NCBI GenBank assembly: GCA_022478985.1
Contig: JAKSZP010005673.1
Location: 18,176 to 82,175, forward strand
Direction: 5' to 3'
DNA from: Massospora cicadina
Lineage: Eukaryota > Entomophthoromycota > Entomophthoromycetes > Entomophthorales > Entomophthoraceae
Length of the DNA: 64,000 bases
Within the stretch, counting starts at the first letter, position 1, and each line of letters begins with the position of its first letter. The position numbers were made by a program, and so were the translations under genes. Positions 23,134-32,424 of the stretch are shown here, in pieces. The notes under the pieces were generated by a model. It saw only the letters and a program-made list of their open reading frames with translations, searched no databases and was not told the origin of the DNA.

Positions 23134-24118
23134 TGTGACGGATGGGGTCTCTGAAAACTTCCACAAAGCAGTTAGGCAAGAGTGTCCAAGTGAGGGCCCA
23201 CAGGCAGGATAGCCCTGCAGTTGAGAGATCCTGAATCCGACTATGCGGAAACCACTTTACCACAAAGGTTTGGACCACAGTTAGGACAATGCTGGCGCTC
23301 AGGAGGAGGGCCTGACCCCCTGAGAGGGCGTACAGGGACTGAATGGCCCTGTCAAATTATGAACTGTTGTCCATGAGGTGGTTTCCAGGTTTTTTAGTAA
23401 AGTGATTTGCAAATGCGCAAAACTAATTCTAGAATTTATTAAGTTTTATCTAAGTTTATAGAAGACAAAGCTTTAAACAGTTTCGCCTGCTCAAGTTTAT
23501 ACTGAGCTTATTGGGGAAGAGCGGGTCCTGTTCCTGCGAAGTCTGCAGGCATCTTTCTGGCGGTGGGCCCTATTTGAGAATCTAGACCCTTGATTTTGGC
23601 ATCGAGGCCCATTCTTAAACTTGGGCTGGGTACCCTCGAGGTTGCAGAAAACTTTTCCGCATTCATTATTAAGCTTCAAATTGCTCTCAAAGCCTAGGCC
23701 ATTCCCTTCACCCATATTCCCCAATATTGGTTCATTGCCTCTTTTGGGAATATTTTGTTTGGCGGCATCTGGTTGGCCAGAGCGCCATTCACAAGGATTT
23801 TCATCGCTGTCAATACCTCTAAATACAATGGATTTGGCCTCTGATTGGTCAGAAAATTGCATCTGAGGGTCCAATCCCTCATCGCCACATTTAGCAATAT
23901 TGGATTTGGCAGTATCTGGTTGGCCAGAGTGCCATTTCTGAGGCTTCCCTTCCCCATCAGCCTTTCGATTCAATATTTCTTCTAATTTCAAGGCATCTGA
24001 TTCATCAGATTGCCATTTATGATAATTGGATTGGTCGAGCCCCTCTCCCATAGCCCCAACTATCGCCCTAGGGAAGATTAGGGCTATGTGGTGGTCAGGC
24101 AACGCCTTGACCGTTACA
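23134..24118. repeat. Solo LTR (985 bp) inside Ln2
   Basis: Starts TGTGACGG and ends CCGTTACA, an imperfect terminal inverted repeat of the TG..CA type. It is flanked by a perfect 5-bp duplication, GGATC, at 23129-23133 and 24119-24123, as left by an LTR-element integrase. Removing it joins GQD to QTHPFSLSRDMFAL, matching IQNEHDFSISKSIFAL of Ln3. No internal retroelement sequence is present, so it arose by LTR-LTR recombination. Its family has no other member in the window. Confidence 0.85.
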
Positions 24119-24129
24119 GGATCAAACAC
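23497..24129 (-). CDS. Antisense 210-codon open frame with internal repeats, in the solo LTR
   Basis: An unbroken frame in a region where almost everything else is broken. The protein is hydrophilic and lacks a known domain. It holds three to four imperfect units of 24-27 residues: two clear ones read W(H/R)SGQPD(T/A)AK then (S/Q)NI(A/P)K.G(D/N)E, with diverged units QSDESDALKLEE and FSDQSEAKSIVF. On the DNA the units begin at about 23758, 23833, 23905 and 23986, spaced 75, 72 and 81 bp, all multiples of three. It has a basic C-terminus (RRNRTRSSPISS). It is contained almost wholly in the LTR. It may be a chance frame over a repeat, or an LTR-encoded protein. Confidence 0.3.
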   Translation of the reverse strand: MFDPVTVKALPDHHIALIFPRAIVGAMGEGLDQSNYHKWQSDESDALKLEEILNRKADGEGKPQKWHSGQPDTAKSNIAKCGDEGLDPQMQFSDQSEAKSIVFRGIDSDENPCEWRSGQPDAAKQNIPKRGNEPILGNMGEGNGLGFESNLKLNNECGKVFCNLEGTQPKFKNGPRCQNQGSRFSNRAHRQKDACRLRRNRTRSSPISSV

Positions 24130-24621
24130 ATCCCTTCAGTCTGTCAAGAGATATGTTTGCTTTATCAATGGCCTCCCCTCTTCCACCCTCCCTCTGTGCT
24201 CTGGTTGTTGCAATCGCCATGTGGACTATCCACACGATTGTCTTGGATGCCATCGCAGGCTCCACCCCCACCCTCCCAGAAGCTGTCCACAGATTCCAGT
24301 CTCATTTGGTGGACCACTTTCAGGCGTGGATGTTTGGATACCTCCCACTGCGTCGCTGACAGCTGGTCTCCTCCTGGTTCCCACTTTGGTTCATCAAATC
24401 AGACCCTTTCCTCCACATGTGTTCAATAGTGGCTACGTCCCCTTCATATGTTCCCTCCCCCTCCCCATAAGTGGCGTTCCCGCTGGCAACAAGAGATAGT
24501 ATCACTTCTCTGGGGTGCCTTCCCAGTTACTAAGTTTTGTCTCTTTTGGGTCAAATTCAGAAGTGTCCATCCCATGGTCAGCCTTCCTCGCAATAAATTA
24601 AAAATCAAACTAGTGTTCATA

Positions 24622-25400
24622 GATGGTATAGTGCCTGTGGGTTATCATCATATTCAGGCCTGTATGCAGTAGTTACCCAGTCAGATTGTGGAATCTAAGT
24701 TTATTCCAATATATGCTAATCATAACCATTTTTAGGCCGGTCAACAAATATTAGTGGAGACAGAAATTAATTTGTAAATTCACCAAAAAAATATATGGCG
24801 AAATAGTTAGGTCATTTTGTTGTTCCAAGTTGGAACCTTTCACTACACCTGAGATTATCCTCCATGACCATGTCGAAATTTAGATACATTAGCCAATCTT
24901 TACGCGCATCCTATTTATTTTAAGTTAAATCAAATTGTCACATTCCTGCATATGCTATTAGTTTAAGTAGTCCAAAATATTAATGATCTTGACCCTATAA
25001 TTAACTAGGCCTTAGGGCAATACTGAGCAAATCTTTTTGTTCCTTAGTACCTCATGAGAATCTCTCAGATTTAACAAAGGAAGAGAAATAACAAGTACAT
25101 TTAGTACTAAAAAAGAGAAATAACAAGCCTTGGCCCCTCTAAAAGCGTTACTTTTGCAAAGGTGACTGTTATTTGGCTTGTGCACACAATATGCTACATC
25201 ATATTGCTATTGGTAATCATCTTTTTAACTTTAATTCATTTCATTAGATGTTTAAAAGTGGTGGTTGAAGACAATGATGCTGAAATTACTTAGCTAGTGT
25301 CATACAGGATGTTAGTGCCCTCCAAAAGTCCATGGGCTTCTCCAGTGTTAGTTATTAAGATGAAGGATGGCTCAAATCGCATAGTAGTAGATAGTCAAAA
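24622..25400 (+). pseudogene. GypD pol between protease and RT, with RT start
   Basis: Continuation of GypD after Ln2. Near 25068-25160 the reading DLTKEEK followed by QALAPLKALLLQ (once micro-insertion m3 is removed) is the usual LTxEE..AL..LL stretch ahead of a Gypsy RT. At 25310-25400 MLVPSKSPWASPVLVIKMKD then GSNRIVVDSQ is the RT N-terminal block. Cut by ZKO3. 24700-25060 is not readable. Confidence 0.7.
25081..25127 (+). mobile_element. Micro-insertion m3 (17 bp, 15-bp target duplication)
   Basis: AAGAGAAATAACAAG occurs at 25081-25095 and 25113-25127, identical. Between them lie 17 bp, TACATTTAGTACTAAAA. This matches the end of m2 (CCATCTAGTACTAAAA) with C-to-T and C-to-A type differences. 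Removing insert and one repeat improves the pol reading around LTKEEKQALAPLK, apart from one stop. Confidence 0.7.
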
Positions 25401-27300
25401 TTTATTCAAGGTACGCTGACCAGGGGATGGACATTACCAAAGCTCAAAGAGCAAAAATACAAATGAACAGACCCACCCAAACAGAATGAGTCAACCGCCT
25501 AAAATGAGTGAGCAAAACAGAAATGAACGAGAACACAAAAACCAGGTGGGACAGCGGCGAGCTGCTCATCCTATTTTGGGGGAAGGGGAAGGGTATTAGG
25601 GGACTCATCCTTGGTATTGGAGTCCTTCTCATAGGAAAGATTGTGGGTGAAGGAGGAGAGCAAATATTTGGGGTGATCAACGACATGTGGTTGGAGATCT
25701 CTGATGATCAGTTGGTCATGGTAATTACCTGCAAAAAAACTGCACATAGGTACTGTGATAAGCAGTTTTCCGCATAAAGGCAGATGGAACGAAGCTGGTA
25801 TAACAAAGCGGCGGTGGAGCAGTAACTTTTAACTTGTATTTCAAAGTGAAAATCACTTTCTGGATGGCGGCAGCTGTTTGTTTGTGGAGGTTGGGGATGT
25901 CACGTTTGCCCTGTGGGGACAGGGTCAGAACACTAATGGGAGGAGGGAGACCCTTGGCTAGTATCGCCAATGCCCTTCATCACACTCTTGGATGTTACAA
26001 ATATGTGGGTGATCAGCTTCTGCTACAGCGAGCTGGTGGGAAGAGCGAAACACACAGGCGTCCAGTTGGGGGCCATAAAAACGCCGATGGATCTGAATGG
26101 GGTGTTGTATATGGATAAATTCTTTGATTTAGACTTCAAAGTCTTCAATAACATTCCCCACATCAATAGTTTCATCCAATGCAGTCCATGGGTTCAAATC
26201 GTACTAGAAATTGGAGCTGGTGAATTGATGGGATGTGGCTGTTGATTGATAGATAACGTGGGACTTTACTGTTATCCAAGTTGTCTCCTGATTGGTTAAA
26301 TTACATATGGCACTTAACTAAGGAGGGGCTTTATTGGCAGCTGCGAGCACTGTAGCAGATGCAGGTTTTGGGGGAGGGGGAAGGATTGTACCCCATACTG
26401 TAAAGGCAGTGTGGTGTTTAGCGTATTGGGGTCCAGATGGAGGCAACGCAGGTCCAGCGAGCAAAGTAAGATAGGGGCATTTACACTTTGAGTAATCCAA
26501 CTCAAAGAAGGATGGACAGATAGTCTGCCCACCCTAGACACAGGCCAGAATGGGTGGCTGGGGGCAGAAGGAATGACAGCGCAGTGGTATCAATATACAA
26601 TTTTGTGAATTCCAGTCTGATCGTGGCAAATGCTGAGGCCCAGAGAGGTGGGCGGCCCCATTGGGAACCACAAACTAAGGATAGGGTTGGAGCTGTAAGC
26701 AGCCAAACCTTCCATCAACTCCTGATGGAGAGCTATGGGGGGAAGGTGACTGGGCAACCCCATGAACTGAACCACCATAGTGGTGTCAGTGTGGAGATGG
26801 GTGCGCATTGTGGGGATAGGGGTGCCCTGAAAAACCAGGGATACAGTGGCCGCAGTGGCAGCATCAGCATCGCAGGTGAAGCTGAGATCAAAATACCCCT
26901 TATAAGGGTGGAAAATGATAGACCTGGCCGGCAGCATCACTGCCTAGGCCATGTCAATGCTTTCTCTTCATATGGGAACAACCTCCCATATTTGACCTGA
27001 AGGCTGATATGCAACTTAGAGTGGGGGATAACAGTTGGCTGGGAGGCATGGCCTGGGCATGTGAAAGGTGGATGGTGAGATCCTTAGGTGAAATGAACTG
27101 ACCTGAGGATTTGGTAGGATTGGATGAACCAGTCTGAACGCGTTTTCCCGCTGGACAGAAAATGCTGGATGGGTTTTGCCGCTGCCCCACATGGGAGCAG
27201 CCAGTGGAGAATCTGATGTCATCAGGGATTGAATTGGGGAGATAGGCGTAGGTTCAGATGGCTTTTTACTTTATGTTAAAATTTCTTGGAAGTTACTCCA
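25401..27300 (-). mobile_element. ZKO3, full-length ORF1-only LINE-like element
   Basis: The flanks are GTAGATAGTCAAAA (25387-25400) and GTAGATTGTAAAA (27301-27313), a 13-14 bp duplication with one indel and one mismatch. Joining the left flank to 27314 restores the GypD RT reading VVDSQKLNNITKNNSY, the standard Gypsy block. Body 1900 bp. Minus-strand tail at 25440-25401 (GTCCATCCCCTGGTCAGCG, then TACCTTGAATAAA). Confidence 0.9.
25725..27222 (-). pseudogene. ZKO protein remnant, ZKO3
   Basis: Same order as ZKO2: SPLAAPMWGSGK near 27200, the block with GYFDLSFTCDADAATAATV (about 26905-26850), GLPSHLPPIALHQELMEGL and NPILSLWFPMG (26760-26660), then the knuckle ICPSFFELDYSKCKC (about 26525-26475), where the second Cys is Phe and His is Tyr. 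A Pro/Ala linker follows, and a C-terminal piece with MAILAKGLPPPISVLTLSPQ (about 25970-25910). Several frame breaks. The loss of two zinc ligands shows decay in this copy. Confidence 0.7.
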
Positions 27301-27785
27301 GTAGATTGTAAAAGCTAAATAATATTACCAAAAATAATTCCTATTATTTATTGTGGATTGATGCACATGATTACTTAAGCAGTGCATAATACTTTTTAAG
27401 TTGAGGATTTAATTTTCTGGTTACTGGCAGATTAAGCTACTCACTGAGGAACAGGAAAAATGTGCTATGATTACAGCCTAGGGCAAACCAACCTACTAGA
27501 ATGCCACAGGGGCTGTGTAATGCCCCCACAACCTTTCAGCAGGCTATGGATAGTATCCTTGGCAACTTACAAATTTCCTGTGTTCTCATGTATTTGGATG
27601 ATAGCAACGATTTCAATAGAGCTTTTACTAAAAATTATATATCTATACAATTAATTTTCCGCCACCTCGCCAAGGCTGATTTGGTGATCAAGCCACATAA
27701 GTGTAAGATTTTCTGCGAGAAGCTAAAAGATCAGGGGTTGTCATTGATCTACATGGCATATTGCCCCAGCCAGCGAAGAATATAG
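27301..27785 (+). pseudogene. Reverse transcriptase of GypD, core
   Basis: After ZKO3 the reading runs KLNNITKNNSYYLLWIDAHD, then the motif-A block SGYWQIKLLTEEQEKCAMIT (about 27424-27480), MPQGLCNAPTTFQQAMDSIL (27501-27560) and the active site CVLMYLDD with both Asp kept (about 27576-27600). HLAKADLVIKPHKCKIFCE follows (27664-27720). The second half (27501-27785) is open. Stops lie around 27380-27480. This is one of only two Gypsy RTs here with an intact YLDD. Confidence 0.85.
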
Positions 27786-27799
27786 TTATTGAATGTATA

Positions 27800-28329
27800 A
27801 AATAAATAAGTAGCAAGCGCAACGTTCAGGTTTGCCTTGAAAACTTGGCTATTACCACTAGTTTGTAAACATTTCAGTAAATTAGGTGAACTGCTGTTTC
27901 ACCTTCTCAAGAACATAGTATTTTTCTGTGGACTGGGAAATACCAGTTAGCTTTAAAAAATCCATGCTCTACCCACCAAAGCGCCAATATTTAAATGTCT
28001 AAATTTTGATAAACTTTTTATTAGTCAAATGGATGCTTCTCTCACCTTTGTCAGGGTTATGTTATCACAATTTTATTTGGATGAAATTTGAGCATCCTGT
28101 GGCTTATTGCAGCTGGAAGTTGGACGTCATTGAAAAAATCTATATGGGAATAGAGAATGAGTTCATGGCAGTCAACTAAAATTGGTGTAAAGGCGCTATA
28201 TTTTCAAGCGCATATGTTGTACTTAAACAAAATAAAAGGTACTTTTAGAGGACAATAGCTTGATAATACGTACATTAGAAAACTTTATTAGAGAAATAAA
28301 GCCCTTATTATCAATATAAAAGGATCACA
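27800..28329 (+). pseudogene. RNase H start of GypD
   Basis: The readings VLSQF..DE and HPVAYCSWKLDVIEKIYMGI then ENEFMAV (about 28080-28175) match Gypsy RNase H (HPVAYxSRKLxxxExNYxxxExEFLAV). The catalytic Asp block upstream is decayed. Cut by ZKO4 at 28330. Confidence 0.7.
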
Positions 28330-30259
28330 AAGTTTTTCTCTCTTGATTCGCCCACTTTTTGGTCAAATCCTGATTAATTAATTTATAAAACACAACTTCA
28401 CTCATTGTCAATCCTCTCCGGTCCCCTATGTCAACAAGCTCGATGCCTGTTGCCCCTTGTGGGGCAGGGGGGCACCCCCTCCTAATGTTTTTTGGCCTCT
28501 GCCAAAACGCGCATGGGCTGGTTCTGCTAGCCCCCCAACTTGACTGGTCGCTTTGTCCCACCTAAAGACCTAGCTTTCCACCTCGCCCGCACTCAGGTGA
28601 TGCCCTATTGCCCCCTCATACTCCCTCAGAGCACCATGCATTTTGGCCTCCAGGTTGAATATGGCAAGTTGTTCCCATATTCTGACCGCCCTATCATCGA
28701 ACTTGCCCAAGATCTTTGAGTCCTGTTGGCTTCATCAACTTCCGCCCCTTCAAGGGGTATTTTGACCTTGTCTTCTCATGTGAAGCTGATGCGGTAGTCA
28801 CAGCCACCATTCCCCTGGTGTTCCAGGGTGTACCCATCCCTACCACTCGAACCAGGTTGCCCACTGATACCACTCTAGTGGTTCAGTTTGCAGGCCTCCC
28901 TACCCACCTACCCCCCAATATTTTATACAATGAACTGTTGACTGGCTTGTCAGCATACAGTTCAGATCCCAACCTCTAATTCATGGTTCCCATGGGAGTT
29001 TCCCACCTTGCGGGTCCTTGGGCCTTCACAACCATACATCCCATTTCCCTGGAGGTGGCCCTCTCGATTCCCCCTCGCACTATCATTCCCTCTGTCCCAG
29101 ACCATCCTTTCTGGGCCCGCATGGATGGAGGGCGCACCATCTGCCCTACTTGTCTCAAACTAGACCATTCAAAATGGCGCTGCACCTCCAACTCCCAAGC
29201 TGCAGCCAATGCACCCAACTTTTCATATGATTACCCAATCACCAACCCAGTTACTTTCTTCCCCTAGGGAGATTTCCTCCCCCTCCTATCAAAAAGCCAG
29301 AATCTGCAGCTGGGCCTGCCCCAGCCAATTAGGAGCAGAGTCCTCAAGCCACTTCTCCTCAACCAACCAATCAGGGATCCAACTGGACTCCAGTTAATTC
29401 TAAGTCACATTTGCTTTATCCCAAGCCACGCTCCCCCATGCCAAAGCATTCTCCCAATTTAATTATTGTAAACCAAAATCCCTGGAGCTATTTTGACGAA
29501 GTCAATGGATCAAGTGAGCCTGTATCTGAATCAGTCAGCCCTCCTTGCTTTGAAGAGTTCATCAGTGCCGACTATGCAGCCCATCTCCCCCTCACTACTA
29601 TGCGCCTCACCCAGGTGCTCCATATTCTGATCCAACCATCAGTTGTTTGTTGAGATAATTATCTCCTCAACTGATATATCACTCCGAAATGCTGCAAGTT
29701 TGCCATCAAGGTTTTATCAAAAGGCCTGTCCCCCCTCCTGTGGACCCCGCGCTGACCCTCCCACAAAAACGAGAAGTCCTCCTCCCTTTCCACCTTGCCA
29801 ACAGCAATCTCAAAGCTTTGGCACAACAATCTAAGTTTAACATGAGGACCTTCCTCACCCCCAAAGTTAAAGAAGTAGGTTCTACCTTTCACGACATCCA
29901 CCTTAGATGTGAGAAGTCCCTTGCCACTTTTCTTTCTGACTGCCTCAAAAAAGGTATCCCTTGGCCAGCCCCACTCCCCTTCCTGGACCCCCACTCCCAA
30001 GATGCGCCTACGCCCTTAATCTCTGCTTTGTGCCGCGGCCTATTGGACCCAGATGAGCTTACTCAGCCTCCTGGTCCCCCTCTCCCTCCGCCATGGTCAG
30101 TTAGCATTTCTAGCTTCTGACTTGGTTAGTGTTTAGCTCTTGGTTTTTTTTTGTTGTTCGCAGGGCCTCAGCTATGTTGTTTTAACTTTTGGTATGGATT
30201 TTCTTTCAGTAGTGCTTGGCAATGTCCATCCCCTGGTCGGAATGCCTTGATTAAATTTG
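28330..30259 (+). mobile_element. ZKO4, full-length ORF1-only LINE-like element
   Basis: Flanked by a perfect 20-bp duplication, ATCAATATAAAAGGATCACA, at 28310-28329 and 30260-30279. Body 1930 bp. The 3' end at 30219-30259 (AATGTCCATCCCCTGGTCGG..CCTTGATTAAA) is the shared LINE tail. The best-dated copy by its perfect duplication, yet its ORF already has stops. Inserted in GypD RNase H. Confidence 0.95.
28450..30120 (+). pseudogene. ZKO protein remnant, ZKO4 (zinc knuckle intact)
   Basis: N-terminal part (about 28450-28710) matches ZKO2 as GWFC..PPT-like and FVPPKDLAFHLARTQ, then VGFINFRPFKGYFDLVFSCE (28720-28785), AVVTATIPLVFQGVPIPT, VVQFAGLPTHLPPNILYNEL (28880-28937), a stop, then GVSHLAGPWAFTTIHP (28995-29043), IPPRTIIPSVPDHPFWARMD and an intact knuckle CPTCLKLDHSKWRC (29140-29181). 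The C-terminal domain (29689-30120) is open: LPQKREVLLPFHLANSNLKA, FLSDCLKKGIPWPAPLPFLD, PTPLISALCRGLLDP. No catalytic domain. Confidence 0.8.
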
Positions 30260-30279
30260 ATCAATATAAAAGGATCACA

Positions 30280-30960
30280 CTGTAGTATTAAATACTACCA
30301 GTGGCTCAAGGCTTGCTCAAAATTTTTCTTAGTCATCAGCTTAGGGTGTTACACTCAAAAAAACCCCCTCCAGATGACAATCCTTCTAATATAATATCTT
30401 ATCATCTTCTGTGTTCTTATTGGTGCAGCTTTGGGCTACCAAGCAGCACTTAAGAAATGGGAAAAAATATCTAAATCTTTTGATAATCAATTTTTTAGAG
30501 CTTATGTTTTTTATGATAGTAATTATACTCCAATTAAGATTCTTAGGAATGAATTAATAAATATATTTACAACTGATTATTTTATTTTGTCTCATGCAAG
30601 GTAGGAAATTATACTTAATGTAATATAAAGGAGGGTATGACAACTGAGGTCATGGGCTTAAGGGATCACAAAATATAAAAACTAAAATTTTGCTCATTGG
30701 TATCAGGATTTGATCTAACGGCATAATCTATAATAAACAACTTCCCTGCAAATTTTCCAACAGTAACTCAATACAACTTTGGCAACATCTATAAATTTGA
30801 AGCTCATGCAATGAGATAATCTATACTTTCAATTGAGCCCTATCTAATTACAAGCTAAAAAAGAAAAAAGTAAATGATAGTATAAAACCGATGGTTGGTC
30901 AAAACAATTATAACACAGTCATATACACTTGTAATCAATTATAGGTTTACATCCATGGTG
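30280..30960 (+). other. Decayed GypD sequence between RNase H parts
   Basis: AT-rich, with no readable domain. A short reading SIKYYQWLK at about 30287 may be the xALxYLL stretch of RNase H. 30360-30930 shows nothing I recognise and may hold a further unrecognised insertion, because the RNase H end only appears at about 31020. Confidence 0.3.
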
Positions 30961-32424
30961 TGCATTTACTGTGATAATTGATAATGACTCCTTTCTGGGT
31001 ACAAAACTTAAAGGCCCTAAAGAAAGGTAGCTTTTGGGCTTTAAAATTACAATCCTATAATCACAAAATTCAGCACCGCCCAGGTGTAAAGCATCAAAAC
31101 GCTAATGGGTTATCTCATTTGCCTAGCGTAGCCTTAGCAGCCAGAGTAGCTGAGGAATTGTTTTGTAAAATGCTAAAACAAACCTATTACCAAAAAGTAT
31201 AATAATTTTGCGCTTCATCAAGAAACTAAGGATGAGCACCTTTGTTCAAGAATGTAAGCTTTACAAAGTCAACAATGATCATCAACCTTGTTTATCCCAG
31301 CCTATGGAGAGAACTGATATTATTATCAGAACCCACAAGGCGACGGGGAATTGAGGTTTTAGAAAAACGTCCAAGATGTTAAATCAGCACCACTACTGGA
31401 AAATGATGAATTTTGACATTTATGAGACCCTCTGATTTTGTAAAAATTGACAAGTGGATGGCCCTTGCAGAAAAGCTAACTCTATTCAATTAGCTAAATC
31501 CAATTTAGCTTAGTACACCATTTCTATTGCTGTAAAGGGCCCTCTGGCCAATACATCAGGTCAGTTTAAATGTGTTCGTGGCTATTTATCAGCTCACCAA
31601 GTGGGTGGTGGCTAAAGTAATCAGAGACAAAGGGTCACAACTACAGCGATGTTTATCATAGAAAGATATTCCATCTATCAACATGGATGTCTCTTTTTCT
31701 TTTACTGTGTAATTAAATTAATTTTACAACATAGATGATTTCCAAACTCAATACTTGAGGAGTATACACGAGGTATTATATACACAATTCACCCTGAGAC
31801 CAACGCATTGTGGAGTGATTAAATAGTACCTTGTTGGAAGTTTATGTAAGAAAATCACGTACAAGACATCCACCTTTAACGTTTACTTGCCTTCTGTCAT
31901 TTTTGCCTATAATTTCCCATGTTACTAGGCTAAGACAGTTTCCATTTGCCTTACTTTATATGGAGCAACCGACGCTTCCACCAAACTTGTATTATTTAAT
32001 TAATAAAGAAAAGGTGAGTCATGATATATAATTGGAGAAATTGACAAGACTTTCAATTCAACTTCAGAGTATAGCATACTCTAATGTTCTGGCTCAAAAA
32101 GTAAGATCTTGAGAGCTTGATAATGAGGGCCAGCGGCCTTACATCACTTTGTTATAAGGATTGTTTTGTAATATGATAACTACGGTTTTGGATGGACTAG
32201 CATATTGGAGCATATATGGAAGGGCCTGTTGAGATCTTTAAGTGACATTTTATGCCTACGCTGAAGGATCCCGTTAAAGTCACCATATTAACTGAGTGCA
32301 TGCTAAGTTTTTCAAAAACATAACAGCAGCTTTCCAGACTGATGGCTTAATTTTATAACGAATTTTCTGACCCCCACTAATCTTTGTTCCCTGATGTTTG
32401 GTTAAGTGGGGGAATATAGCAATT
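30961..32424 (+). pseudogene. RNase H end and integrase of GypD
   Basis: FWALKLQSYNHKIQHRPGVK then HQNANGLSHLP (31037-31120) is the RNase H end. HKATGN..GFRKTSKMLNQHH and YWKMM (about 31330-31410) is the integrase HHCC region. VKGPLANTSGQF (about 31535-31565) is the start of the catalytic core, followed by YLSAHQV. YTIHPETNALWSD (about 31780-31822) is the block carrying the third acidic residue, here lost. A purine tract AAGTGGGGGAATA lies at 32404-32416, before the 3' LTR. Frames change repeatedly. Confidence 0.75.

Larger units (their letters stand above)
22340..24360 (+). pseudogene. LINE ORF2 C-terminal region of Ln2, split by a solo LTR
   Basis: After the RT: GRVVLANSMLLSKVWFGAHA (about 22455-22515), ILDTWIAAVTAPTLPSQHW, HPSATGPHGT (about 22665-22695), LDYLDMMDIPYSIETQ (about 22865-22910) and the decayed zinc block (CxxCG..YGTLFHRMEKC-like, about 23035-23090), then IWRKVQRLLGQD (to about 23132). 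The frame resumes across the solo LTR as QTHPFSLSRDMFALSMAS (24118-24170), LCALVVAIAMWTIHTIVLDA and HFQAWMFGYLPLRR (to 24358). Same order as Ln3. Confidence 0.8.
18504..24604 (+). mobile_element. LINE Ln2, full-length L1-like element
   Basis: Bounded by a perfect 17-bp duplication, TCAAACTAGTGTTCATA, at 18487-18503 and 24605-24621. It holds a short 5' leader, ORF1 (18656-19845), ORF2 (20011 to about 24360), a 3' untranslated region and the shared tail (24546-24604: GTGTCCATCCCATGGTCAGCC, then AATAAATTAAAA). Subtracting the solo LTR (23134-24118) and its duplication leaves about 5.1 kb. Inserted in GypD just after the protease. Dead: many stops in both ORFs. Confidence 0.92.
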
